A stretch of DNA of 6,992 bases from Chloroflexota bacterium (GCA_017882025.1 JADGQG010000105.1:1-6992); one strand, 5' to 3'. Shown: positions 1-6,050, counted from the stretch's first letter. The notes: generated by a model from the sequence alone, not told the origin. Program-made: numbers and translations.

Positions 1-80
1 CGCTCACCGACTACGAGCAGGCGCTCGCCACGTTCAACAACCCCGCGAGCGGGGCGATCAAGATCATCGTTGTCCCCTGA
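1..80 (+). CDS. Zinc-type medium-chain alcohol dehydrogenase, C-terminal end only (partial)
   Basis: Reading from base 3, the last 25 codons before the TGA at 78-80 encode a tail containing the segments DYEQALATFN and SGAIKI. This is the usual C-terminus of medium-chain dehydrogenase/reductase (MDR) enzymes of the threonine/sorbitol dehydrogenase type. The assignment rests on comparison with the complete MDR gene at 2396-3469, whose last 25 residues match at 18 positions. MDR enzymes oxidise alcohols or polyols with NAD(P)+. Only the tail is visible, so zinc ligands, cofactor site and substrate cannot be judged. The stop lies 56 nt before the dikinase-like gene on the same strand, so the two are probably co-transcribed. 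Confidence 0.75.
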   Translation, partial: LTDYEQALATFNNPASGAIKIIVVP

Positions 81-123
81 GGCCCTGCCGGCGGAGGAGC
101 GCCGGCCGGACCGTCGTCGCCGA

Positions 124-130
124 AAGGAAG
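124..130 (+). promoter_or_regulatory. Ribosome binding site of the dikinase-like gene
   Basis: The purine-rich AAGGAAG lies 6 nt before the GTG at 137. It supports that GTG as the start, and the protein then begins with the usual short dikinase N-terminus ahead of the GGKAANL loop. Confidence 0.6.
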
Positions 131-136
131 CCCGCC

Positions 137-2323
137 GTGACCTACATCTTCGCGTTCAACCACCCCCACGACCGGCCCTTCGCGGAAGTCAAGGCCCTCG
201 TTGGGGGCAAGGCCGCGAACCTGTACGTGATGGCGACGAAGCTCGGCATGACCGTGCCGCCGGCCTTCACGATCAGCACCGCCGCCTGCAACGCCTACCT
301 GGCGAACGGCTGGCCGGACGGCCTCGAGGACGAGATGCGCCACCACGTGGTCCGCATCGAGCAGCAGATCGGCCGCCGGTTCGGCGATCCGGCGGACCCG
401 CTCCTCGTGAGCGTCCGCTCGGGCGCGCCGATCTCGATGCCGGGCATGATGGACACGATCCTCAACCTCGGCCTCAACGACGCCACCGAGGCGGGGCTCG
501 CGAGGGTGTCCGGCGACCCTGCCTTCGCCGCCGACTGCCACGCCCGGTTCAAGAAGGTCTACGCCGACATCGTGGGCGTGAGCGTGGTCCCCGAGGACCC
601 GTGGGAGCAGCTCCGCGGCGCGGTCGAGGCGGTGTTCCGCTCCTGGAACAGCGACCGCGCCCGGGCGTACCGGGCGCATGAGGGGATCAGCGACACGCTC
701 GGGACCGGGGTCACGGTCCAGATCATGGTGTTCGGCAACCGCGGCGCGGATTCGGGCACCGGCGTGCTGTTCACCCGCAACCCGGCGACCGGCGAGAACG
801 TCCTCTACGGCGACATCATGTTCAGCGCGCAAGGCGAGGACGTCGTCGCCGGGACCCACAAGACCGAGCCGATCTCCTGCCTCGACGAGCGCATGCCGGA
901 GGTGGCCACGGAGCTCCGCAGGAACGCCGCGGTCCTCGAGCGCTACTGGGCCGACTGCTGCGACATCGAGTTCACGATCGAGCAGCGCAAGGTCTGGATG
1001 CTCCAGGTGCGGATCGGCAAGCGGAGCCCGCAGGCAGCCCTCCGCATGGCCGTCGAGATGGGCCAGTCGCCGGACTTCCCGCTCACGAAGGCGGCGGCCG
1101 TGAAGCGCGTGGCCGCCCTGCTCGTCGATCCTCCCACGAACGTCACCGGCCGGACCGACGTCGGGCCGGCCCTGGCCACCGGCCTGCCGGCCTCCCCGGG
1201 CATCGCGTGCGGGGAGATCGCCCTCACGCCCGAGGCCGCCGTTGAGGTTGCCGACGCCGGGCGCAAGGTCATCCTCGTCCGCGCCGAGACCTCGCCCGAC
1301 GACGTCCACGGCATGGCCCGGGCCGCGGGGATCCTCACCACGACCGGCGGGCTGGCCAGCCACGCGGCCGTGGTGGCGCGCGGCTGGGGGATCCCGGCCG
1401 TCGTCGGCGCCGCCGACGTCCGCGTCGGCGACGGGGTGGTCATGATCGCCGACCAGACCCTCGCCGCGGGCGAGACCATCACGATCGACGGCGCCACCGG
1501 GGAGATCTTCGCCGGCAGCGTCGGCGGCGTGGCCGAGATCGTACCGGAGGCCGCGACCCTCCTGGGCTGGGCACGGGAGCTGGGGATCCAGATCGGCGCA
1601 CCAGCCGCCGAGGCGCCGGTTGCCGCCGAGGCGCCCGTCTCCGCGGAGGCGCAACTCTACGCACAGGGGCCCTCCGGGGAGGAGATCGACGCCATCGCCG
1701 CCGGTCCCGGCATCGACGACGTCGTGCGCGTCCTTGCCATCAAGGGCTATGCGACTCCCGAGGGCATCGCCGACGCGCTGCTCTGCCACGCCGACGAGGC
1801 GAGCGGAGTGCTTTCCCGGTTGACCGCCGACGGGCTCGCCGAGATCGCTGCCGGGTCGTTCCGGCTGACGGCCGACGGCAAGACCGTCGGCGCGGGGAAG
1901 ATCGCGGAGGACACCGCCCGCTGGGGCGTCGCCAACGCGGGTGCCGCGCTCGACGCGTTCCTGGCCCTCGACCACCGGATGAAGGACACCGTGACCGCCT
2001 GGCAGATGCGCGAGGTCGATGGGGCCCAGACGTTCAACGACCACTCGGACAAGGACTACGACGCGCGGGTCCTCGAGAGGCTCGCCACCATCCACGGGGA
2101 TGCCTCGGCGTGGCTTCGGCCGCTGACTGCCGGCCTGCCACGGCTCGCGGCGTACGGCGAGCGGCTCGACCGGGCGGCGGCCGCGGTGGCCGGCGGGGAC
2201 GCTCGCTACGTCGCCTCGCCGCGGGTCGACAGCTACCACAGCGCCTGGTTCGAGCTGCACGAGGACCTGATCCTCCTCGCCCGTCGCAACCGGGCAGACG
2301 AGGTCACGGCCGGGCGAGCCTGA
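137..2323 (+). CDS. Pyruvate,phosphate dikinase-like protein lacking the PEP/pyruvate domain, with winged-helix and helical C-terminal extension
   Basis: The protein has 728 residues, starting at a GTG with a good ribosome site. Residues 1 to about 340 are the dikinase ATP-grasp half: GGKAANL (K25), VSVRSGAPISMPGMMDTI (R94), SGTGVLFTRNP (206-216), AQGEDVVAG (231-239), DIEFT (E278) and LQVRIGKR (Q290). Residues about 350-475 are the swivel domain, with the phosphorylatable histidine H409 in GGLASHAAVVAR. Full dikinases (about 870-900 aa) continue into a TIM barrel that binds PEP/pyruvate. None of its motifs is present here. Instead come an Ala/Pro linker (about 485-506), a winged-helix-like segment (about 526-581, ending in a wing-like FRLTADG) and a helical region (about 596-720) that I cannot name. 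Full dikinases interconvert ATP, phosphate and pyruvate with AMP, PPi and PEP. This protein could at most phosphorylate its own histidine unless a separate partner supplies the barrel. Short forms are known, such as mycobacterial Rv1127c. The position before SH is alanine (A407), where plant-type regulation uses threonine. The ATP-grasp and swivel calls are firm; the C-terminal domains are inferred. Confidence 0.9.
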   Translation: MTYIFAFNHPHDRPFAEVKALVGGKAANLYVMATKLGMTVPPAFTISTAACNAYLANGWPDGLEDEMRHHVVRIEQQIGRRFGDPADPLLVSVRSGAPISMPGMMDTILNLGLNDATEAGLARVSGDPAFAADCHARFKKVYADIVGVSVVPEDPWEQLRGAVEAVFRSWNSDRARAYRAHEGISDTLGTGVTVQIMVFGNRGADSGTGVLFTRNPATGENVLYGDIMFSAQGEDVVAGTHKTEPISCLDERMPEVATELRRNAAVLERYWADCCDIEFTIEQRKVWMLQVRIGKRSPQAALRMAVEMGQSPDFPLTKAAAVKRVAALLVDPPTNVTGRTDVGPALATGLPASPGIACGEIALTPEAAVEVADAGRKVILVRAETSPDDVHGMARAAGILTTTGGLASHAAVVARGWGIPAVVGAADVRVGDGVVMIADQTLAAGETITIDGATGEIFAGSVGGVAEIVPEAATLLGWARELGIQIGAPAAEAPVAAEAPVSAEAQLYAQGPSGEEIDAIAAGPGIDDVVRVLAIKGYATPEGIADALLCHADEASGVLSRLTADGLAEIAAGSFRLTADGKTVGAGKIAEDTARWGVANAGAALDAFLALDHRMKDTVTAWQMREVDGAQTFNDHSDKDYDARVLERLATIHGDASAWLRPLTAGLPRLAAYGERLDRAAAAVAGGDARYVASPRVDSYHSAWFELHEDLILLARRNRADEVTAGRA
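1607..1657 (+). repeat. Short in-frame tandem repeat encoding an Ala/Pro interdomain linker
   Basis: Two 18-nt units (1607-1624 and 1625-1642) and a partial third (1643-1657) encode AEAPVA, AEAPVS and AEAQL, residues 491-507 of the dikinase-like protein. The repeat sits between the swivel domain and the winged-helix-like segment. It is best read as a flexible linker joining the two halves of the fusion. Confidence 0.6.
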
Positions 2324-2334
2324 GCCAATCCAGC

Positions 2335-2373
2335 CCGGTTGGCGAGGGAGGCGCAGCGCCCGTCGCCAACCGG
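2335..2373. terminator. Inverted repeat between convergent genes, possible bidirectional terminator
   Basis: CCGGTTGGCGA (2335-2345) and TCGCCAACCGG (2363-2373) are perfect reverse complements. They form an 11-bp stem around a 17-nt loop that could pair further within itself. The hairpin starts 12 nt after the dikinase-like stop and lies 22 nt beyond the stop of the opposing dehydrogenase gene, so it could end transcription from both sides. Neither strand has a T-tract after the stem, so it is not a classical intrinsic terminator. It could be Rho-assisted or act mainly as an mRNA 3'-end stabiliser. Confidence 0.5.
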
Positions 2374-2395
2374 CGTGTCGGCCCGCGCGGCGCGA

Positions 2396-3469
2396 TCAGG
2401 GCGCGACGAGGATCTTGATCGCGCCGCTGGAGCGGTCGTTGAAGGTCGCGAGGGCCTGCGCGTAGTCTGCGAGCGCAAACCGGTGGGTGACCAGCTCGCG
2501 GACCCGCATCCGGCCCTGCTCCACGTGGGGCATGACCCGGCGCATCTCGCCCGCGGACGCGCGCGAGCCGACGAGCTCCAGCTCGTCGAGGACGAGCCGC
2601 TGCATCGCGATCTCGACCCCGACCGTGGGGATTCCGACCGTCGCGCAGCGGCCGCCGCGGTGGAGCATGGCGAGCGCGCCCTGGATCAGCTCGGGCACGC
2701 CGGCGCACTCGAGGACGACATCGGCCCCGAGGCCGCCGGTCATGGCTCGGAGGGCACCCACCGCGTCGCCGGCCGCCGTGTTCACGGTCTCGAAACCCAT
2801 CGCGGCCGCCTTGACGAGCCGGTAGCCGCGGCCGACGACGATGACCCGTCCGGCACCCCTGATCCTGGCCGCATCTCCGGCCAGGAGCCCGATCGCCCCG
2901 GCCCCGGTGATCGCGACGGTGTCGCCGGGCGTGATCCCGCCGCGGTTCGCGACATGGAGCGCGATGGAGGCGGGGTCGATCAGCGCACCGTCCTCGAAGG
3001 AGAGCCCGTCAGGCAGCGCGAAGATCGTCTTGACGCCCTGCACCACGTACGTCGCGTCGGCGCCCTGGACATTGTGTCCGTACTGGCGGTGGAGGCCCTC
3101 GCGGCCGTAGTTCTCGCACAGGTTGTAGCGGCCCTCGACGCACTCACGGCACACCCCGCAGGCGTCGTGGGACGTGCCGGCCACCCGGTCCCCGACCGCC
3201 CACCCGAAGCGCTCCGCCCCCGGGCCCAGCGCCGCAATCTCCCCGGCCCACTCGTGGCCAGGGGTAAACGGGAAGCTCGGCGGCCAGAAGCCCGGGTAGT
3301 CGCCCCGGATCAGGTGTGCGTCGGTGCCGCAGATCGAGACCGCGCGGACCCGGGCCAGGACCTCGTTTGCCCCCGGTGTAGGGACAGGGACCTCCTGGAT
3401 CTCGAGGCGGTTCGGATCCAGGATGACGAGCGCCTGCATGGTCGCGGACACGGCGGATACGGCTGGCAT
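2396..3469 (-). CDS. Zinc-dependent medium-chain alcohol/polyol dehydrogenase
   Basis: The protein has 357 residues and is a cytosolic-type MDR enzyme with no signal peptide or membrane segment. Catalytic-zinc residues are C47 (in CGTD), H72 and E73 (in GHEWAGE). D165, in LIDPASIALH, stands where sorbitol/threonine dehydrogenase relatives often have Glu. The structural zinc lobe is complete, with C104, C107, C110 and C118. The nucleotide-binding loop is GAGAIG (189-194). The second strand ends VVGRG, with no acidic residue to favour NAD+, so NADP+ use is possible. It most resembles the threonine/sorbitol dehydrogenase branch, which oxidises secondary alcohols or polyols; the substrate is unknown. 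The reading frame opens further upstream, with a GTG at 3505. The ATG at 3469 is chosen because a strong Shine-Dalgarno precedes it by 7 nt; an ATG at 3439 lacks one. It is the last gene of the minus-strand operon, 59 nt after the hydrolase gene, and a paralogue of the truncated gene at 1-80. Confidence 0.9.
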   Translation of the reverse strand: MPAVSAVSATMQALVILDPNRLEIQEVPVPTPGANEVLARVRAVSICGTDAHLIRGDYPGFWPPSFPFTPGHEWAGEIAALGPGAERFGWAVGDRVAGTSHDACGVCRECVEGRYNLCENYGREGLHRQYGHNVQGADATYVVQGVKTIFALPDGLSFEDGALIDPASIALHVANRGGITPGDTVAITGAGAIGLLAGDAARIRGAGRVIVVGRGYRLVKAAAMGFETVNTAAGDAVGALRAMTGGLGADVVLECAGVPELIQGALAMLHRGGRCATVGIPTVGVEIAMQRLVLDELELVGSRASAGEMRRVMPHVEQGRMRVRELVTHRFALADYAQALATFNDRSSGAIKILVAP

Positions 3470-3476
3470 GGCTGGG

Positions 3477-3485
3477 CTCCTTCTC
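3477..3485 (-). promoter_or_regulatory. Strong ribosome binding site fixing the dehydrogenase start
   Basis: On the minus strand this reads GAGAAGGAG, ending 7 nt before the ATG at 3469. The longer in-frame GTG start at 3505 and the shorter ATG at 3439 have no comparable site, so this motif decides the start in favour of a 357-residue product. Confidence 0.75.
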
Positions 3486-3528
3486 GGGGACCGTCGAGCC
3501 AACACGCCGGCGCCGGGCGCGGCAGGCG

Positions 3529-4449
3529 TCAGCGTGGCGGCGTGGCCTGGGCCGGGAACGTCGTCGCGGTGGCAGCGGTCAGCTCATCGTAGAGCGCTCC
3601 CGCATTGAGCGTCTGGATGTACTCCATCATGTAGCCCTGCCCGATGTCGACGGGGTAGCGCTCGGCGAAGCTGACGCGCGCGACCGTCTCCTCCCGCGTC
3701 CAGCCCTGGGCGATGGCGACGGCGACCGCCGTCTTCCACTCCATCAGCACGGAGCGCTGCACGTCAAGGCAGGCTTTCGTGACGACCGGCCCGTGGCCGG
3801 GGACGATCCAGTCAACGTCGAGGGTCCGAATCCGGTCCAGCGCGGTCAGCCACCCCTCCACGTCGGAGGTCATGAGCCAGGTCTGGCAGCTGGAGAAGAT
3901 CGTGTCGCCGGTGAAGACGACGCGCTCCTCCGGAACGTGGACCGCGAGCTGCCCCGGCGTGTGGCCGGGCGTATGGAGCAGGTTGAACGTATGGTCGCCG
4001 ACCCGGAGGGTGAGGTCGCCCGTGAAGACGATCGTGCCCTTGTTCGGGTCGCGGTAGTACTCGTCCCGGTCTGGCCAGAGGGCCACGCCCCCGGGTTCGT
4101 CCAGGCCCGTGCCCTTGCCGGCCGCGGTGGGGAGTGCCTCGTAGGCGTACGCGAACGGGTCCAGCTCCGGGTAGACGACCATGAAGCGGTCGTACACGCC
4201 GCGGTGATTGACGACCGTCCCGGCACCCTTGAAGTAGTAGTTGCCGAAGATGTGGTCGACGTGATGCTCGGTGTTGATCAGGTAGCGGATCGGGCCGTGT
4301 GCCTCGGCCAGCTTTCGCATCTCCACGGCCTTCGTCGGGAGCTGCGGAGTATCGATCACCACGACACCATCAGAGGTGGTCACGAAGCTCGGGTTGCAGC
4401 CCCGAAGCTTCGTCGTCGTGAAGACGTTCGGTGTGACGTTCTCCATCAT
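3529..4449 (-). CDS. Metallo-beta-lactamase-fold hydrolase with variant metal motif
   Basis: The protein has 306 residues and the metallo-beta-lactamase fold, with no evident signal peptide. The first metal motif reads E61-H-H63-V-D65-H66, so the canonical HxHxDH has Glu in place of its first His (codon GAG at 4269-4267). The other ligands are present: H163 in HTPGHTPG, D182 in FTGDTIF and H219 in VPGHGPV. The fold covers thioesterases, lactonases, glyoxalase II and related hydrolases, usually with one or two Zn or Fe ions. The substrate cannot be read here. A long insert between about residues 84 and 140, rich in aromatics and acidic residues, may shape the active site. The tail (about 230-300) is helical. 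The start is the first of two consecutive ATGs, with GAGGAG 10 nt upstream. It is the middle gene of a three-gene operon, between an SDR and an MDR oxidoreductase, which would fit hydrolysis of a lactone or ester intermediate. That role is inference. Confidence 0.88.
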   Translation of the reverse strand: MMENVTPNVFTTTKLRGCNPSFVTTSDGVVVIDTPQLPTKAVEMRKLAEAHGPIRYLINTEHHVDHIFGNYYFKGAGTVVNHRGVYDRFMVVYPELDPFAYAYEALPTAAGKGTGLDEPGGVALWPDRDEYYRDPNKGTIVFTGDLTLRVGDHTFNLLHTPGHTPGQLAVHVPEERVVFTGDTIFSSCQTWLMTSDVEGWLTALDRIRTLDVDWIVPGHGPVVTKACLDVQRSVLMEWKTAVAVAIAQGWTREETVARVSFAERYPVDIGQGYMMEYIQTLNAGALYDELTAATATTFPAQATPPR

Positions 4450-4504
4450 CTGGTTCTGGCTCCTCAGGCGAGGTGATTCAGGCAGGCAGTGAGAGATGGT
4501 GGGG

Positions 4505-5290
4505 TTACTGCGTCGCGGTGAGGCCGCCGTCGATCCCGAGAATCTGGCCGGTCACGAACGTCGAGGCATCTGAGCAGAAGAAGATGGCGGCCCCGGTGAG
4601 GTCGCCCGTGCCGCCGACGCGGCCGAGCGGGATCCGCGCGACCACGTTCGCCTTGAACGCCGGGTCGTCGAGCAGCATGGCCACCTGCGGCGTGTCGACG
4701 AAGGTTGGCGAAATGGCGTTGACGTTGATGCCGTGCTTCGCCCATTCGGTGGCCCACTGGCGCGTGAGCGAGCTGATGGCGCCCTTCGCCGCGACATAGG
4801 CGGAGTAGCCGGCGTTGATGCCGAGGCTGGCACGCACCGAGGAGATGTTGAGGACCCTGCCGCCGTGCCCACCGGCGATCATGGCCCGGACCGCGGCCTG
4901 GGTGGCGAGCAGCGTGCTGCGAACGTTGAGCTCGTAGATCCAGTCCCACGCGTCGCGCGGGTATTCCTGGGCGTCGAAGAGGACCTTGCCGGCGCCGCCG
5001 CCCACGCAGTTGACGATGATGTCGAGGCGACCGAATTTCTCGACGGTCGACGCGACCATCCGCTCACACTCGGATTCCTGGAGGACGTCCGCCCCGATGG
5101 CGAGACACTCGCCGCCGGCGGCGCGGATGCGCTCCGCCACCGCGTCGGCGAGCTCCTGGGTCCGGTCGACGACCGTCACTTTGGCGCCGGCGCCCGCGAG
5201 CGCGGTCGCCATGGCGCTGCCGATCGCCCCTCCGCCGCCCGGCACGAGGGCGACGCGACCTGCGAGGCTGAAGGCGTCGAGCTGGCTCAT
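4505..5290 (-). CDS. Short-chain dehydrogenase/reductase (classical SDR)
   Basis: The protein has 261 residues, a typical classical SDR length. The cofactor loop is PGGGGAIG (17-24); the usual threonine of TGxxxGIG is proline here (codon CCG). D42, ending the second strand in VVDR, suggests NAD(H) preference. D68 in ADV contacts the adenine in relatives, and VNCVG (93-97) replaces the common NNAG. The catalytic set is intact: N122, S151 in NISSV, Y165 and K169 in YVAAK. The C-terminus has the normal GQILGIDGG motif. The overall look is closest to gluconate 5-dehydrogenase and 3-oxoacyl-ACP reductase-like enzymes, which interconvert a hydroxyl and a ketone; the exact substrate is unknown. The ATG is preceded by AAGGGAG about 4-5 nt upstream. 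It is the first gene of the minus-strand operon, 55 nt ahead of the hydrolase gene, and faces the divergent region that carries a palindrome. Confidence 0.92.
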   Translation of the reverse strand: MSQLDAFSLAGRVALVPGGGGAIGSAMATALAGAGAKVTVVDRTQELADAVAERIRAAGGECLAIGADVLQESECERMVASTVEKFGRLDIIVNCVGGGAGKVLFDAQEYPRDAWDWIYELNVRSTLLATQAAVRAMIAGGHGGRVLNISSVRASLGINAGYSAYVAAKGAISSLTRQWATEWAKHGINVNAISPTFVDTPQVAMLLDDPAFKANVVARIPLGRVGGTGDLTGAAIFFCSDASTFVTGQILGIDGGLTATQ

Positions 5291-5387
5291 GGTTCTCCCT
5301 TCCGGACGGGCCTTCGCGTCTGCATCCCGGCCGTGTCACGGTACGTCGCTGGCTGTCACTCGGGGATCGGGGCTCGATCGATGGACT

Positions 5388-5406
5388 ATGATCGATTATC
5401 GAGCAT
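5388..5406. promoter_or_regulatory. 19-bp palindrome, candidate operator
   Basis: ATGATCGATTATCGAGCAT is symmetric about its central T, with 8 of 9 arm positions pairing (ATGnTCGAT and ATCGAnCAT). It lies about 98 bp from the SDR start and 87 bp from the 5493 start, and overlaps -10-like hexamers on both strands. Size and symmetry fit a dimeric helix-turn-helix repressor. The regulator is not encoded in the window and its family cannot be stated. A second ATCGAT at 5377-5382 adds a partial outer inverted repeat starting at CTCGAT (5373). Confidence 0.55.
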
Positions 5407-5482
5407 ACGGCGCAATTCCGCATCGTCAGCGGCGATCTCACGGGAGACCTGATCGGGCAGACCACATGACCCCGGCTCCAAT

Positions 5483-5489
5483 GAGGTGA
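5483..5489 (+). promoter_or_regulatory. Ribosome binding site of the cysteine-motif gene
   Basis: GAGGTGA closely matches the 16S anti-Shine-Dalgarno complement and sits just before the GTG at 5493. The only nearby ATG (5481) runs straight into a stop, so the GTG start is preferred. Confidence 0.65.
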
Positions 5490-5492
5490 ATC

Positions 5493-6050
5493 GTGACCGA
5501 GATCGAACCCGTCGAGCGTGCACGCGAGTACTTCCTGCGCGACGACAACTACTACGGATGCGCGGAGTCAGCGTTCCTCGCGCTCAAGGATGCCTACGGG
5601 TTGGACCCGGCCGGGGATTCGTCGCCGGCGATGGCACTCAACGGTGGGGTCGCGTACAGCGGGGGAATGTGCGGTGCGATCTCCGGGACCGCGCTCGCGG
5701 TGGGCATGCTCGCCGAGCAGCGCCTTGGCGACCACTTCCAGGCCAAGCGAATCGCCCGCGAGATCATGGAGCAGGTGATCGATGACTTCGCCCGCGAGCA
5801 CGACTCGGTGAACTGCCGCGACCTCATCGAGATGGACCTCCGGGCTCCCGGCGAACACGCGCGCTTCATCGAGAGTGGCATCTGGCGGACTCGATGCATG
5901 GCGCAGATCGAGTTCGCGCTGCACGCGCTGGCGCCGCTCGCGGACCACGAGGTGTGGGCGCAGCGCGTGGCAGAGCTCGATGGCCACGGTCCTGATCGTC
6001 CGGCGCCCCGGATCCCGGGACGGGCACTCCGCGGTACCGTTCGCCCATGA
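5493..6050 (+). CDS. C_GCAxxG_C_C family protein (putative redox-active)
   Basis: The protein has 185 residues. It matches the small cysteine-motif family named C_GCAxxG_C_C: C23 in YYGCAES, C60 in GGMCGAISG, C108 in VNCRDL and C134 in RTRCMAQ. All four hallmark cysteines are present with normal spacing. The glycine-rich stretch around 51-65 and the following hydrophobic helix (about 66-75) are typical. The family is thought to be redox-active or to bind metal or a cofactor, but its biochemical role is not established. There is no signal peptide, so it should be cytosolic. The GTG start has a strong ribosome site. The last 20 or so residues are Pro/Arg-rich and poorly conserved in appearance. 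The stop overlaps the cinA start as ATGA, indicating translational coupling. The gene is divergent from the SDR operon and may share its control region. Confidence 0.88.
   Translation: MTEIEPVERAREYFLRDDNYYGCAESAFLALKDAYGLDPAGDSSPAMALNGGVAYSGGMCGAISGTALAVGMLAEQRLGDHFQAKRIAREIMEQVIDDFAREHDSVNCRDLIEMDLRAPGEHARFIESGIWRTRCMAQIEFALHALAPLADHEVWAQRVAELDGHGPDRPAPRIPGRALRGTVRP

Larger units (their letters stand above)
5291..5492. promoter_or_regulatory. Divergent intergenic promoter region
   Basis: These 202 bases separate the start of the minus-strand SDR operon from the plus-strand cysteine-motif gene, so promoters for both directions are expected here. The central part (about 5373-5406) is much more AT-rich than its surroundings. 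It contains -10-like hexamers in both directions: TATGAT at 5387-5392 on the plus strand and GATAAT at 5400-5395 on the minus strand. I could not find convincing -35 partners at 16-18 bp. The region also holds a perfect small palindrome, CCGTGTCACGG (5331-5341), and two TGTCAC direct copies exactly 20 bp apart (5334 and 5354). No open reading frame here looks like a gene. Confidence 0.5.

Noticed and set aside
11..2260. A 749-codon open frame on the minus strand antisense to the dikinase-like gene
   Set aside because: Its translation is low-complexity, rich in Arg, Gly, Val and Asp with no domain motif, as expected for a shadow frame in GC-rich DNA. The plus-strand gene has clear dikinase motifs throughout.
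137..2323. Possibility that the missing PEP/pyruvate barrel results from a frameshift in the dikinase-like gene
   Set aside because: The frame stays open with sensible protein-like sequence to 2323. No barrel motifs appear in other frames downstream, where an unrelated convergent gene begins within 73 nt.
2396..3505. Longer version of the MDR gene starting at the GTG at 3505
   Set aside because: It would add an Arg-rich leader of 12 residues with no ribosome site, while the ATG at 3469 has a strong GAGAAGGAG at ideal spacing.
2339..3592. A 417-codon plus-strand frame across the MDR gene
   Set aside because: It is antisense to a gene with intact zinc and Rossmann motifs, and its own product shows no recognisable fold. 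It is a GC-bias shadow.
5387..5400. Firm sigma-70-type promoters in the divergent region
   Set aside because: TATGAT (plus) and GATAAT (minus) resemble -10 boxes, but no acceptable -35 element was found at 16-18 bp on either strand. They are mentioned only as part of the region description.
4733..5452. A 239-codon plus-strand frame opposite the SDR gene running into the divergent region
   Set aside because: It has no motif and is opposite a clear SDR gene. Its extension into the intergenic region is not supported by a ribosome site.
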